Positions 1 through 5,752 of a DNA stretch of 64,000 bases are shown here, piece by piece. The notes beneath the pieces are model-generated. The model had not been told where the DNA came from. It did not search any database and worked only from the letters and a program-made list of their open reading frames with translations. How positions within the stretch are numbered: position 1 is the stretch's first letter; the number at the start of each line of letters is the position of its first letter. The stretch covers positions 2,852,001 through 2,916,000 of the forward strand of contig CBDDIB010000002.1 in NCBI GenBank assembly GCA_965228695.1, written 5' to 3'. The DNA is from JAJFJD01 sp965228695 (GTDB taxonomy: Bacteria > Pseudomonadota > Alphaproteobacteria > UBA8366). A program made the position numbers and the translations under genes.

Positions 1-14
1 GAAGTAGCCTACGG

Positions 15-299
15 CTAGTCCCATGCTTCCGAGGTCATGTCGGCGATGTAGATTGTGTCGATATCGCGTTTCTGGGCGATTCTCTGCGCCTGATCGACGG
101 CCTCTTCGAGATCTTCGGGCGATTCCGAGAGTTGTCCTGCACGGATCGATTCTTTTTTTTGGGATAGGGCGACGAAAACGTCGGTATCGATCACCGCCTG
201 TTGCGGGTTCTCCGTGTCGAACCGCCGAATGACTTGGATGTAGTCTCCATCCTCTTTGGGCGATGGGCCTTTGGGTTTGAGCGTTACGATTTCAGCCAT
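15..299 (-). CDS. Small hypothetical protein, GSR-controlled
   Basis: A 94-residue acidic, soluble protein with no signal peptide or membrane segment; I do not recognise the family. The first half is loop-like and includes a KKES segment. The second half (about residues 55-90) looks helical, with a run of Glu, Asp and Gln, and ends in a short beta-like IYIADM stretch. The ATG at 299 is preceded by ACAGGTGACC, an acceptable ribosome site. A GSR promoter (330-355, minus strand) lies just upstream, giving a predicted 5' leader of about 24 nt. This suggests a stress-induced gene; its molecular role is unknown. The reading frame uses GC-rich codons like its neighbours and closes 14 bases from the window edge, so it appears complete. 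Confidence 0.75.
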   Translation of the reverse strand: MAEIVTLKPKGPSPKEDGDYIQVIRRFDTENPQQAVIDTDVFVALSQKKESIRAGQLSESPEDLEEAVDQAQRIAQKRDIDTIYIADMTSEAWD

Positions 300-329
300 G
301 GGTCACCTGTCAGTTACAGTCACGGCAGT

Positions 330-355
330 AACGGAAAAGCCACTCGTTTCGTTCC
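330..355 (-). promoter_or_regulatory. EcfG-type GSR promoter for the 15-299 gene
   Basis: On the minus strand this reads GGAAC (355-351), a 17-nt spacer, then CGTT (333-330), an exact match to the alphaproteobacterial general stress response promoter. It is divergent from the promoter at 424-448. Confidence 0.75.
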
Positions 356-423
356 ATGGATCAACGGCGAAGGTCGCCAGTTCCGCAAAAACAACACCTC
401 ACGAACACGTGATGTCTCCTTGC

Positions 424-448
424 GGAACCTTCGCCTCCCTCAGGCGTT
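424..448 (+). promoter_or_regulatory. EcfG-type GSR promoter for the repeat protein
   Basis: GGAAC (424-428), a 16-nt spacer, then CGTT (445-448). Transcription should begin near 455, giving a leader of about 55 nt before the GTG at 511. Confidence 0.75.
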
Positions 449-510
449 TTACCTACTGGTGCTGAATTTAAGGACATCATTCAGCGTGATTTTTGACCAG
501 GAGGTAAGAA

Positions 511-813
511 GTGAAGAAAAAATTATTGAAGACTGCAGTTCTCATGACCGCATTGTCGGTCTCGGCGGCGGCGGCGGCGGCGGGCGAAACCCGTAAGAAC
601 GTCTACAAGGAATCGCAGCCCAATGCCAATGCCGCACCCGCGGCGGGCTCTGTGAAGCCGTGCGCTCCCGCCAAAGGCAAAGCGCTGTACAAGGAATCGC
701 AGCCGAATGCCAACGCCGCGCCGAACCCGAAATCGGTGAATCCGTGCGCCGCGACCCAAGGCAAGGCGCTGTACAAGGAATCACAGCCGAACGCGATGCC
801 GAAAAAGAACTGA
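511..813 (+). CDS. Exported tandem-repeat protein (28-residue repeat)
   Basis: A 100-residue protein. The GTG start at 511 is set by a strong AGGAGGT ribosome site at 498-504. An N-terminal signal peptide (KKK, then a hydrophobic stretch rich in Ala, about residues 1-24) precedes a mature part built from 2.6 near-identical 28-residue repeats. Each repeat contains YKESQPNA, and the two full ones also carry NAAP and V(K/N)PCA with one cysteine each. The mature chain is basic, Pro/Asn/Ala-rich and probably unstructured. I recognise no named domain. The two cysteines could form disulfides or bind metal, but this is inference. It has its own GSR promoter and its own terminator, so it is a monocistronic stress gene. 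Confidence 0.85.
   Translation: MKKKLLKTAVLMTALSVSAAAAAAGETRKNVYKESQPNANAAPAAGSVKPCAPAKGKALYKESQPNANAAPNPKSVNPCAATQGKALYKESQPNAMPKKN
604..800 (+). repeat. 84-bp coding tandem repeat
   Basis: The TACAAGGAATC unit recurs at 604, 688 and 772, an exact 84-bp (28-codon) period with two full copies and one partial. The copies differ mainly at third positions, so selection has kept the protein repeat rather than the DNA identity. Confidence 0.85.
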
Positions 814-842
814 ATTGAATTTCAAATTCGTTCGCTGAATTA

Positions 843-880
843 GAAAACCGGGTGTGGCCTTGGCGCCACGCCCGGTTTTC
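843..880. terminator. Rho-independent bidirectional terminator
   Basis: A 15-bp stem (AAAACCGGGTGTGGC pairing with GCCACGCCCGGTTTT, one G-T wobble) closes a short loop. The A-run on one side and T-run on the other let it serve both the repeat protein (plus) and the convergent lipoprotein gene (minus). Confidence 0.85.
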
Positions 881-907
881 TCTTTTCCGACAACCGCAAA
901 TTGCTGG

Positions 908-1078
908 TCAGTCCGCAGCGTCTTTCACAGCACGTTTCGCGTCGTTCACCGCTTCGTCGGCCTTCTCGCCGGCTTGCTCCAGCGGTCCTTCCTGCTCGCA
1001 ACCGCCCAGCAGGATGGTGCCGGCCACGAGGGTCGCGGCGAGCGTCAGTAACTTTTTACCTCGTGCAACGGTTTTCAT
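908..1078 (-). CDS. Small entericidin-like lipoprotein
   Basis: A 56-residue protein read directly from the minus strand. The signal sequence (MKTVARGKK, then a hydrophobic stretch) ends in the lipobox LLGGC with the lipidated cysteine at residue 27. The short mature part is a single charged helix rich in Glu, Lys, Asp and Ala. This organisation is that of entericidin-type small lipoproteins, which sit in the cell envelope and are often stress-induced. A GSR promoter (1153-1178, minus) lies 75 bp upstream. No other domain is visible. It is convergent with the repeat-protein gene and shares the terminator at 843-880. The call rests on architecture, not on a specific sequence match. Confidence 0.8.
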   Translation of the reverse strand: MKTVARGKKLLTLAATLVAGTILLGGCEQEGPLEQAGEKADEAVNDAKRAVKDAAD

Positions 1079-1152
1079 GAACATAGTTCCTTTCGTCGTG
1101 GCGTATGCTCATTCGGCGTGGGCCGATTGGCCGGTTGCCGAAACTGTCTAAC

Positions 1153-1178
1153 AACGATAGTTGAGCGGCTTTGGTTCC
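1153..1178 (-). promoter_or_regulatory. EcfG-type GSR promoter for the small lipoprotein
   Basis: On the minus strand: GGAAC (1178-1174), 17-nt spacer, CGTT (1156-1153). Confidence 0.75.
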
Positions 1179-1315
1179 AATCTCCGAGGCGACAATTAAA
1201 TGCGAACGGCGCGAAACGGATTTCTCCGCTCCGCGCCGCTGCTTCACGTCTCTGTCGCCGCTTAAAGTGAGGGCACACTGGGAAAGCGACGCAGAGGGTG
1301 AACCGTGAGGTCGGT

Positions 1316-1972
1316 TTAACCCCGATTGCTGCCGTAATACGTGTCGATCCGGCTGCGCCACTTCGGGTCGCCCATGTTGGGCCACTTGTCGTCTTCAAAT
1401 CCCGGAGCTTTCTCCAGCGTCTTCTCGCTGATGTCGAGAACCAATTCGTCTTGATCCTTCGTCATGCGGAACGACTTCCACGGAACCGCAAAAAGCTTGT
1501 CGCCGATTCCCAGGAATCCGCCGTGTGACATGACGACATAGGCGATTTCGCCCTTGTCCGCGTCGAGCGTGACCGCTTCGACAACACCGATCTCCTTGCC
1601 TTGCATATTGTAGATGTCCATGCCTTGGACATCGTCGACACGCACGATGCCCTTCATCGCGGAAACCTGTTCGGCGTTTCTGTAGCGGGCCAGATCGGCT
1701 TTGCGCTCCAGCCGGTCCTGACGCTTTTCCTTGCGCTTCTCAACGATTTCCTGGATCGCGTCGATGACGTCTTCGCAGGTGCCGGTCTTCTCATATTCCA
1801 TGAGGGTCCGTGCCGCCGAGCGGATCTTGTTCATGTCGCGGCGCAACTCGGTCGACATCGTCGTCGACGACGTGACTTTCTGAAGTTCTCCGAAATTGTC
1901 CTTGCAGTCGGCAAGGGCTGGCGTTGCGAACATCAGCATCGCGGCGCCGGTAAGCACGGTTTTACGGATCAT
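1316..1972 (-). CDS. Exported PRC-barrel domain protein
   Basis: A 218-residue protein. A clear signal peptide (IRKTVLTGAAMLMFATPALA) is followed by a charged helical region (about 22-105, Lys/Arg/Glu-rich) and a PRC-barrel-like domain (about 110-180), recognisable from the GKEIGVVEAV, GEIAYVVMSHGG and LFAVPW elements. PRC barrels are small beta domains that mediate protein or RNA contacts; exported versions are common among stress-induced envelope proteins of alphaproteobacteria. A GSR promoter (2043-2067, minus) lies upstream and is paired with the divergent promoter of the M48 protease gene. The last 40 residues are polar and unassigned. Confidence 0.85.
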   Translation of the reverse strand: MIRKTVLTGAAMLMFATPALADCKDNFGELQKVTSSTTMSTELRRDMNKIRSAARTLMEYEKTGTCEDVIDAIQEIVEKRKEKRQDRLERKADLARYRNAEQVSAMKGIVRVDDVQGMDIYNMQGKEIGVVEAVTLDADKGEIAYVVMSHGGFLGIGDKLFAVPWKSFRMTKDQDELVLDISEKTLEKAPGFEDDKWPNMGDPKWRSRIDTYYGSNRG

Positions 1973-2042
1973 CGAATACCTCAGTTGGTTGTATTTCCGG
2001 GAAGGAGTGTGACTGCGTTGTTTGAGCGATCGTTATTTGGAA

Positions 2043-2067
2043 AACGCGTCAACCCGAGATTCGTTCC
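2043..2067 (-). promoter_or_regulatory. EcfG-type GSR promoter for the PRC-barrel gene
   Basis: On the minus strand: GGAAC (2067-2063), 16-nt spacer, CGTT (2046-2043). Confidence 0.75.
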
Positions 2068-2159
2068 CGGCATCGCGTCGTAGAATTCTCGGAAAATCGG
2101 CCCCCCGAGACGAATCTCGGATTTGGGTTGTATCCCGTCTCCAGGCGATTAACGTTGTC

Positions 2160-2185
2160 GGAACTGTTACGTGTCCCGCCGCGTT
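2160..2185 (+). promoter_or_regulatory. EcfG-type GSR promoter for the M48 protease operon
   Basis: GGAAC (2160-2164), 17-nt spacer, CGTT (2182-2185). Predicted transcription start is near 2192, which excludes the longer upstream reading frame and supports the ATG at 2249. Confidence 0.75.
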
Positions 2186-2248
2186 AAAACACTGTATTTG
2201 TTTGTCCGTCGTTTGATGGCGTGCGCCGTAAACTTGCAAGAAGGGTCC

Positions 2249-3016
2249 ATGAAGATGCACCGTAACCGCTTAAAGTCGGCGATCGTTCTTCTGTTATTGC
2301 TCGTGCCGCTTTTCGGATGTGAAACGGCCCCGGTGACCGGACGCCAGCAACTCATCCTCATGTCCGAGGGGGATGCGCAAAAGATGGGGCTGCAGGCCTA
2401 TCAGAAGATTCTCGGCGAGGCGAAGCTCTCCAACGACAAATCGAAAGTCGAGCGTGTCCGCAAAATTGGCCGCCGGATCGCCGCGGTCAGTGGCCAACCG
2501 AACCTCAAATGGGAATTCAACGTCATCGAGGACGACACGCCGAACGCATTTGCGCTGCCGGGCGGCAAGGTCGGGGTTCATACCGGATTGTTCAAGGTTG
2601 CGAAGAACGACAATCAGCTCGCCACCGTGATGGCCCATGAAGTGGCGCACGCCATCGCCCGGCATAGCGCGGAGCGGGTATCGCAACAAATGGCGCTCCA
2701 GGTGGGCTTGGCGGGCCTTGGCATGGCTGGTCCCCAAGCCGGGCAATATGTTCAGATGGCGGCCGCGGCGTCCAAGCTCGGCATCATCCTGCCGTTCTCG
2801 CGAAAGCAGGAAGCGGAAGCCGACGAAATAGGCCTCATGTTAATGGCCCGGGCGGGGTATGATCCGCGGGAGGCCGTTACGCTTTGGCAAAATTTCAGAT
2901 CCTACGGCGGAAGCCGGCCGCCGGAATTCCTGTCCACGCATCCTGCGCCGGACAGCCGGATTGGTCGATTGCGCGCGCTCATGCCGAAAGCGATGGCGGT
3001 TTATAAAGCGCGATAG
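2249..3016 (+). CDS. M48-family metalloprotease lipoprotein
   Basis: A 255-residue periplasmic zinc protease of the Ste24/LoiP-YcaL type. An open frame extends upstream to 2171, but the ATG at 2249 follows a possible AAGAAGGG ribosome site, lies downstream of the GSR promoter and starts a proper lipoprotein signal ending in LFGC (Cys24). The zinc motif HEVAH is at residues 130-134, inside AHEVAHAIARH, and the third-ligand region is EAEADEIG near residue 190. The end keeps the family's STHPAPDSRIGRL signature. Such proteases degrade misfolded envelope proteins, which fits stress control. The next gene follows after 36 bp, probably as one operon. Confidence 0.9.
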   Translation: MKMHRNRLKSAIVLLLLLVPLFGCETAPVTGRQQLILMSEGDAQKMGLQAYQKILGEAKLSNDKSKVERVRKIGRRIAAVSGQPNLKWEFNVIEDDTPNAFALPGGKVGVHTGLFKVAKNDNQLATVMAHEVAHAIARHSAERVSQQMALQVGLAGLGMAGPQAGQYVQMAAAASKLGIILPFSRKQEAEADEIGLMLMARAGYDPREAVTLWQNFRSYGGSRPPEFLSTHPAPDSRIGRLRALMPKAMAVYKAR

Positions 3017-3052
3017 AGGCAGGTAAGGCTGTATCAGGCGAGAGAGGACGAT

Positions 3053-3586
3053 TTGACACTGATCCGGATCGCCACAGGCTTTGCGCTGTGTGTTTTTCTT
3101 TCCTGGCAGGTCGCCGCAGAGGAACGTCCGCGCTCCTTTCCCCGACAATTGCAAGTATTGGGCGAGCGGCTCGTTCTCAACGGCTTTGGCGAGCGGGAGC
3201 GGTGGATGATGGACGTCTACGGCTGCGCGCTCTATTTGCCCGAGAAATCTTCCTCTCTCGATTACATCCTGTCACCTGAAACGCCCTCGGCCATCCGGAT
3301 TGTGGTGAACTACGATCCGCCGTCGAACCCGCCCGACCAATGGGAAGCGACTTTCCGTCAAGAACTCTCGAGGGAGTTGTTGGGTCGAATGATGGGGGTC
3401 TACGACGATTTGGAAGCCGGGGATGTTGTGATGTTTGTGTATGCGCCGGGGCGCGGGACCAAGGCGCTTCTCAATGGGCGCCGCCTATTCACCGATAAGG
3501 GTCACGGCCTCATGGCGGCGCTGCTTGATCAGTGGTTGGGGCCGCGTCCGGTTTCCAAAAACCTCCGCAGACTCTTGCTCCGGTAA
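3053..3586 (+). CDS. Exported chalcone-isomerase-like protein
   Basis: A 177-residue protein that starts with TTG at 3053 after a GAGAGAGG ribosome site. Residues 1-22 form a signal peptide ending AAEE. The rest matches the bacterial chalcone-isomerase-like family (Chalcone_3 type): LVLNGFGERERWMMDVYGCALYL near the start, GDVVMFVYAPG in the middle and ALLDQWLG near the end. Bacterial members are not known to make flavonoids; they have a lipocalin-like or fatty-acid-binding-like fold and remain functionally obscure. It probably acts in the periplasm and is co-transcribed with the M48 protease. The minus-strand small RNA begins in the next intergenic region and converges with this gene at its terminator. 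Confidence 0.85.
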   Translation: MTLIRIATGFALCVFLSWQVAAEERPRSFPRQLQVLGERLVLNGFGERERWMMDVYGCALYLPEKSSSLDYILSPETPSAIRIVVNYDPPSNPPDQWEATFRQELSRELLGRMMGVYDDLEAGDVVMFVYAPGRGTKALLNGRRLFTDKGHGLMAALLDQWLGPRPVSKNLRRLLLR

Positions 3587-3593
3587 ACACGGT

Positions 3594-3627
3594 AAAAGGA
3601 ACCCCGACGCAGAAGGCGCCGGGGTTC
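3594..3627 (-). terminator. Rho-independent terminator of the small RNA
   Basis: On the minus strand an 8-bp stem (CGAACCCC / GGGGTTCG) encloses 12-13 nt and is followed by CTTTTA. On the plus strand the T-rich side is weaker (GAGTGTTTT) but may also end the 2249-3586 operon. Confidence 0.7.
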
Positions 3628-3777
3628 GAGTGTTTTCAGGGGAGCCTTGCAGTGCAGGAGGGAAGATCAACCGTCTAGGTCTGCGCGACAAGACCGGGCT
3701 CCAAACCCGATTCCCACCAATTGGCGACCGGTCGAACCGCGCCGGTCCTAGGGGCGCGGACCAACCAGCATCCATAG
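3594..3777 (-). ncRNA. Candidate GSR-controlled small RNA, about 184 nt
   Basis: No credible protein is encoded here on either strand. On the minus strand an exact GSR promoter (3808-3783) is followed, about 180 nt later, by a hairpin and a TTTT run. Between them the RNA would contain a 7-bp stem (CCGCGCC with GGCGCGG), a short CGGG/CCCG stem and C-rich stretches, including CUUCCCUCCU, that could pair with Shine-Dalgarno sequences. The design (stress promoter, structured 5' part, C-rich motif, terminator) resembles GSR small RNAs such as Caulobacter GsrN, but I cannot show homology. The only long minus frame here runs through the terminator into the neighbouring gene, so it is not a gene. Confidence 0.55.
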
Positions 3778-3782
3778 AAAGT

Positions 3783-3808
3783 AACGCGCTAGAGCAGCCA
3801 TCGGTTCC
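3783..3808 (-). promoter_or_regulatory. EcfG-type GSR promoter reading toward the small RNA
   Basis: On the minus strand: GGAAC (3808-3804), 17-nt spacer, CGTT (3786-3783). It lies back to back with the plus-strand promoter at 3822-3847, with only 13 bp between the two -35 elements. Confidence 0.75.
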
Positions 3809-3821
3809 CTCATTTTTCGGC

Positions 3822-3847
3822 GGAACCAAACACGGACATGCCGCGTT
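3822..3847 (+). promoter_or_regulatory. EcfG-type GSR promoter for the DUF883-sigma operon
   Basis: GGAAC (3822-3826), 17-nt spacer, CGTT (3844-3847), about 110 bp upstream of the ATG at 3960. Confidence 0.75.
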
Positions 3848-3959
3848 GTTGCTTGGTGTCGCGACCTACCGCGGCGCCGGTCGGCATCCATACCGTTAGC
3901 GGCTTGACGGCCCAGACCAACGGCGGATGTCAGGAAACCTTAATGAGAGGACACGGATC

Positions 3960-4241
3960 ATGGCGGACCGAAACACGGGAGCCCAAGCAAAATCTTTGGA
4001 AGACGATATGGAAGCGTTGCGCCGAGACCTGAAGTCGCTCACCTCTACTGTCAGCGACTTGGGCAAGGCGAAGTCCGAGGACGTTAAGGAGCAGGTCGGT
4101 GCGACGGTCGACAAGGCGGTCGAACGGGGCCGCGAGGCTGCCGATACCGTCCAAGAAGCGGTGAGACAGCGCCCGGTTGCGAGTGTTCTTACCGCGTTCG
4201 GCATCGGCTTGCTGATTGGCCATCTGCTTGATCGACGCTGA
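3960..4241 (+). CDS. DUF883 / ElaB-YqjD family membrane-anchored protein
   Basis: A 93-residue protein. The frame is open 33 bp further upstream, but ATG at 3960 has a GAGAGGA ribosome site. The N-terminal two thirds is an amphipathic charged helix (SLEDDMEALRRDLKSL, then DVKEQVGATVDKAVERG). The C-terminus is a single membrane anchor with the family pattern RPVASVLTAFGIGLLIGHLL followed by Arg. E. coli relatives YqjD and ElaB sit in the inner membrane, bind ribosomes in stationary phase and are stress-controlled. It leads an operon with a small membrane protein and an ECF sigma factor, all downstream of a GSR promoter. Confidence 0.88.
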   Translation: MADRNTGAQAKSLEDDMEALRRDLKSLTSTVSDLGKAKSEDVKEQVGATVDKAVERGREAADTVQEAVRQRPVASVLTAFGIGLLIGHLLDRR

Positions 4242-4243
4242 AC

Positions 4244-4702
4244 TTGCTTACGGTGATCAAGCTCCTGCTTTCCGGCGGCGTCCTCGCGGGAAACGCTCGG
4301 GCTAAATACCTCAAGGCGAAACGATCCGCGCTTGCCATCATTCTCCTTGCGGCCGTCGGCGCCGTGTGTGTTTTGGTCGGTGTTGCTGCGGCCGCTGCGC
4401 TGGTCTACCTGGGCCTCGCGCCGCAGATTGGCGCTGTACCGGCGGCATCGGCGGTGGCCGCGGTCCTTCTCCTCGGCGGCGTGATTTGCGGGTTGCTCGT
4501 CTACAAGAAGATAGAGGGAATTGCGACCGCGACGCTCGACAGCGAGCGGCGGCGGGAAGCTGCATTACCGCTTCCAGCGGGCGCAAACAACTCGCTCACA
4601 GACGATCCCGTTGCGGCCATCAGCCGGAGCCTGCAGTCGCCCTATGTTATCTCCGCGTTGGTGGTCGGTGTCCTTGCGGGTCGTCACCTTTCCAAGAAGT
4701 GA
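4244..4702 (+). CDS. Small two-helix membrane protein (holin-superfamily-like)
   Basis: A 152-residue protein starting with TTG at 4244, two bases after the preceding stop, so translation is probably coupled; GTG at 4256 is an alternative. Two strong membrane segments lie at about residues 27-57 (SALAIILLAAVGAVCVLVG) and 62-87 (AVAAVLLLGGVICGLLVYKK). A polar region follows, and a third weakly hydrophobic stretch (VISALVVGVLAGRHL) sits at the end. The pattern resembles the DUF1469/phage-holin-like proteins that often accompany DUF883 proteins. The function is unknown; it may be an envelope-stress partner of the DUF883 protein. There is no enzymatic motif. Confidence 0.75.
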   Translation: MLTVIKLLLSGGVLAGNARAKYLKAKRSALAIILLAAVGAVCVLVGVAAAAALVYLGLAPQIGAVPAASAVAAVLLLGGVICGLLVYKKIEGIATATLDSERRREAALPLPAGANNSLTDDPVAAISRSLQSPYVISALVVGVLAGRHLSKK

Positions 4703-4705
4703 GAG

Positions 4706-4783
4706 ATGAGTATTCCGGCGATCATTGCAGGTTTCGTCCTCCCTGCGACCGCACCGCACGCATTTCGCCGGTTCACGCAATGA
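4706..4783 (+). CDS. Possible 25-residue leader peptide coupled to the sigma gene
   Basis: ATG at 4706 opens a 25-codon frame (MSIPAIIAGFVLPATAPHAF then RRFTQ) whose TGA overlaps the sigma-factor ATG in an ATGA junction (4780-4783). The sigma ATG has no ribosome site of its own, so coupling from this peptide is attractive. The peptide itself has only a weak AAGTGAGAG site. It may be a true leader or chance. Confidence 0.35.
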   Translation: MSIPAIIAGFVLPATAPHAFRRFTQ

Positions 4784-5316
4784 CCGACCAAAAGAAGGAA
4801 AATCCGCCCAAAGACTTCCTGTCGGCGTTGGAATCCGAAATTCCGCGGCTACGACGCCATGCAATTTCCCTCACCGGGAATCTATCGGATGCGGATGACC
4901 TGGCGCAGGATTGTCTCTGCCGCGCGATTGAAAAATGGCATCAGTGGGAGCCGGGGACGAATTTGCGGGCGTGGCTCTTCACGATCCAACGAAACCTTTT
5001 CCTCTCTGGAGTCCGGCGGCAGGCGCGCATCAACAACGCGAGCCCGGAAATAAAGCGGAATACGGCCGACAGCACGCCGAGCGGCCAACTCGACGCGTTT
5101 TTTGTTGGCCAGGTGGATAAAGCTTTGAAGGGACTGCCATATGAACAGCGGGAAGTGGTAATTCTCGTGGCGGTGGAAGGCATGGCCTACGATGACGTCG
5201 CGTCGATCGTTGGCGTTCCAATCGGCACAATTCGCTCGCGCCTGTCGCGGGCACGTGAATCGCTGCGGGCAGCGGTGAGTGAAGAGAATGTCGATTTTCT
5301 TCGGAATATCAATTAA
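4780..5316 (+). CDS. ECF-family RNA polymerase sigma factor
   Basis: A 178-residue sigma factor with sigma2 and sigma4 only. Sigma2 (about residues 17-80) shows DADDLAQDCLCRAIEKW and PGTNLRAWLFTIQRN. Sigma4 (about 110-165) shows LPYEQREVVILVAVEGMAYDDVA and the recognition-helix region GTIRSRLSRARESL. The ATG at 4780 is chosen because the protein then begins just before sigma2; the frame is open further upstream. It lies in an operon driven by a GSR promoter. No NepR or PhyR gene is next to it, so it need not be EcfG itself. It could be a second-tier sigma factor or an EcfG paralogue. The gene after it encodes an XRE regulator rather than an anti-sigma factor. Confidence 0.88.
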   Translation: MTDQKKENPPKDFLSALESEIPRLRRHAISLTGNLSDADDLAQDCLCRAIEKWHQWEPGTNLRAWLFTIQRNLFLSGVRRQARINNASPEIKRNTADSTPSGQLDAFFVGQVDKALKGLPYEQREVVILVAVEGMAYDDVASIVGVPIGTIRSRLSRARESLRAAVSEENVDFLRNIN

Positions 5317-5389
5317 TGGTTCCACGGCTAAACATCGATATATCCGATTGCCGATGTCGGGCAGCGGAACTAAGGGGGGAACTGATCTC

Positions 5390-5728
5390 ATGACCTACGG
5401 CGAGCAGATTCGTGCGGCGCGGGCCCTGTTGCGCATCAATCAGCTTCAATTGGCGGAGCTGGCGCACGTGAATCTTGGGGCTATTCGCAGACTCGAGAGA
5501 ACCCGGGGGCCGGTGACCCTATCCGAACCGATTGTGGCGGCGGTGCGCAGCGCGCTGGAGACGGCCGGTATTTCGTTCATTGATCCCGGTCCCTATACCG
5601 GGCCGGGCGGTCCAGGCGTTCGGCTGGCCGGCGATGTGATTCTCGAAGACAAGATCGTCGAACTCGAAACTCCCGAAGACGCGGTTCCGGGCGGCGAGGC
5701 CGTCGCTCTTCCCAGCGCAATCGGGTAG
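5390..5728 (+). CDS. XRE-family helix-turn-helix regulator
   Basis: A 112-residue protein. ATG at 5390 has a strong AAGGGGGGA ribosome site, so an open frame starting at 5279 is not the gene. An HTH domain occupies about residues 3-65 (IRAARALLRINQLQLAELAH then NLGAIRRLERT), the usual Cro/C1 two-helix pattern. The tail (about 66-112) is Gly/Pro-rich and acidic, ending GGEAVALPSAIG. Similar short XRE proteins are common in alphaproteobacteria and bind DNA as dimers. It follows the ECF sigma factor by 73 bp and precedes the SLC13 transporter by 24 bp, so it may regulate either. Targets cannot be inferred from sequence. Confidence 0.8.
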   Translation: MTYGEQIRAARALLRINQLQLAELAHVNLGAIRRLERTRGPVTLSEPIVAAVRSALETAGISFIDPGPYTGPGGPGVRLAGDVILEDKIVELETPEDAVPGGEAVALPSAIG

Positions 5729-5752
5729 CGACGTGATGGGAGCGCGCGAATA

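Noticed and set aside
3660..3760. Possible tRNA or tmRNA-like sequence in the gap before the DUF883 gene
   Set aside because: No cloverleaf, anticodon stem or CCA-compatible end was found on either strand; the small-RNA reading fits better.
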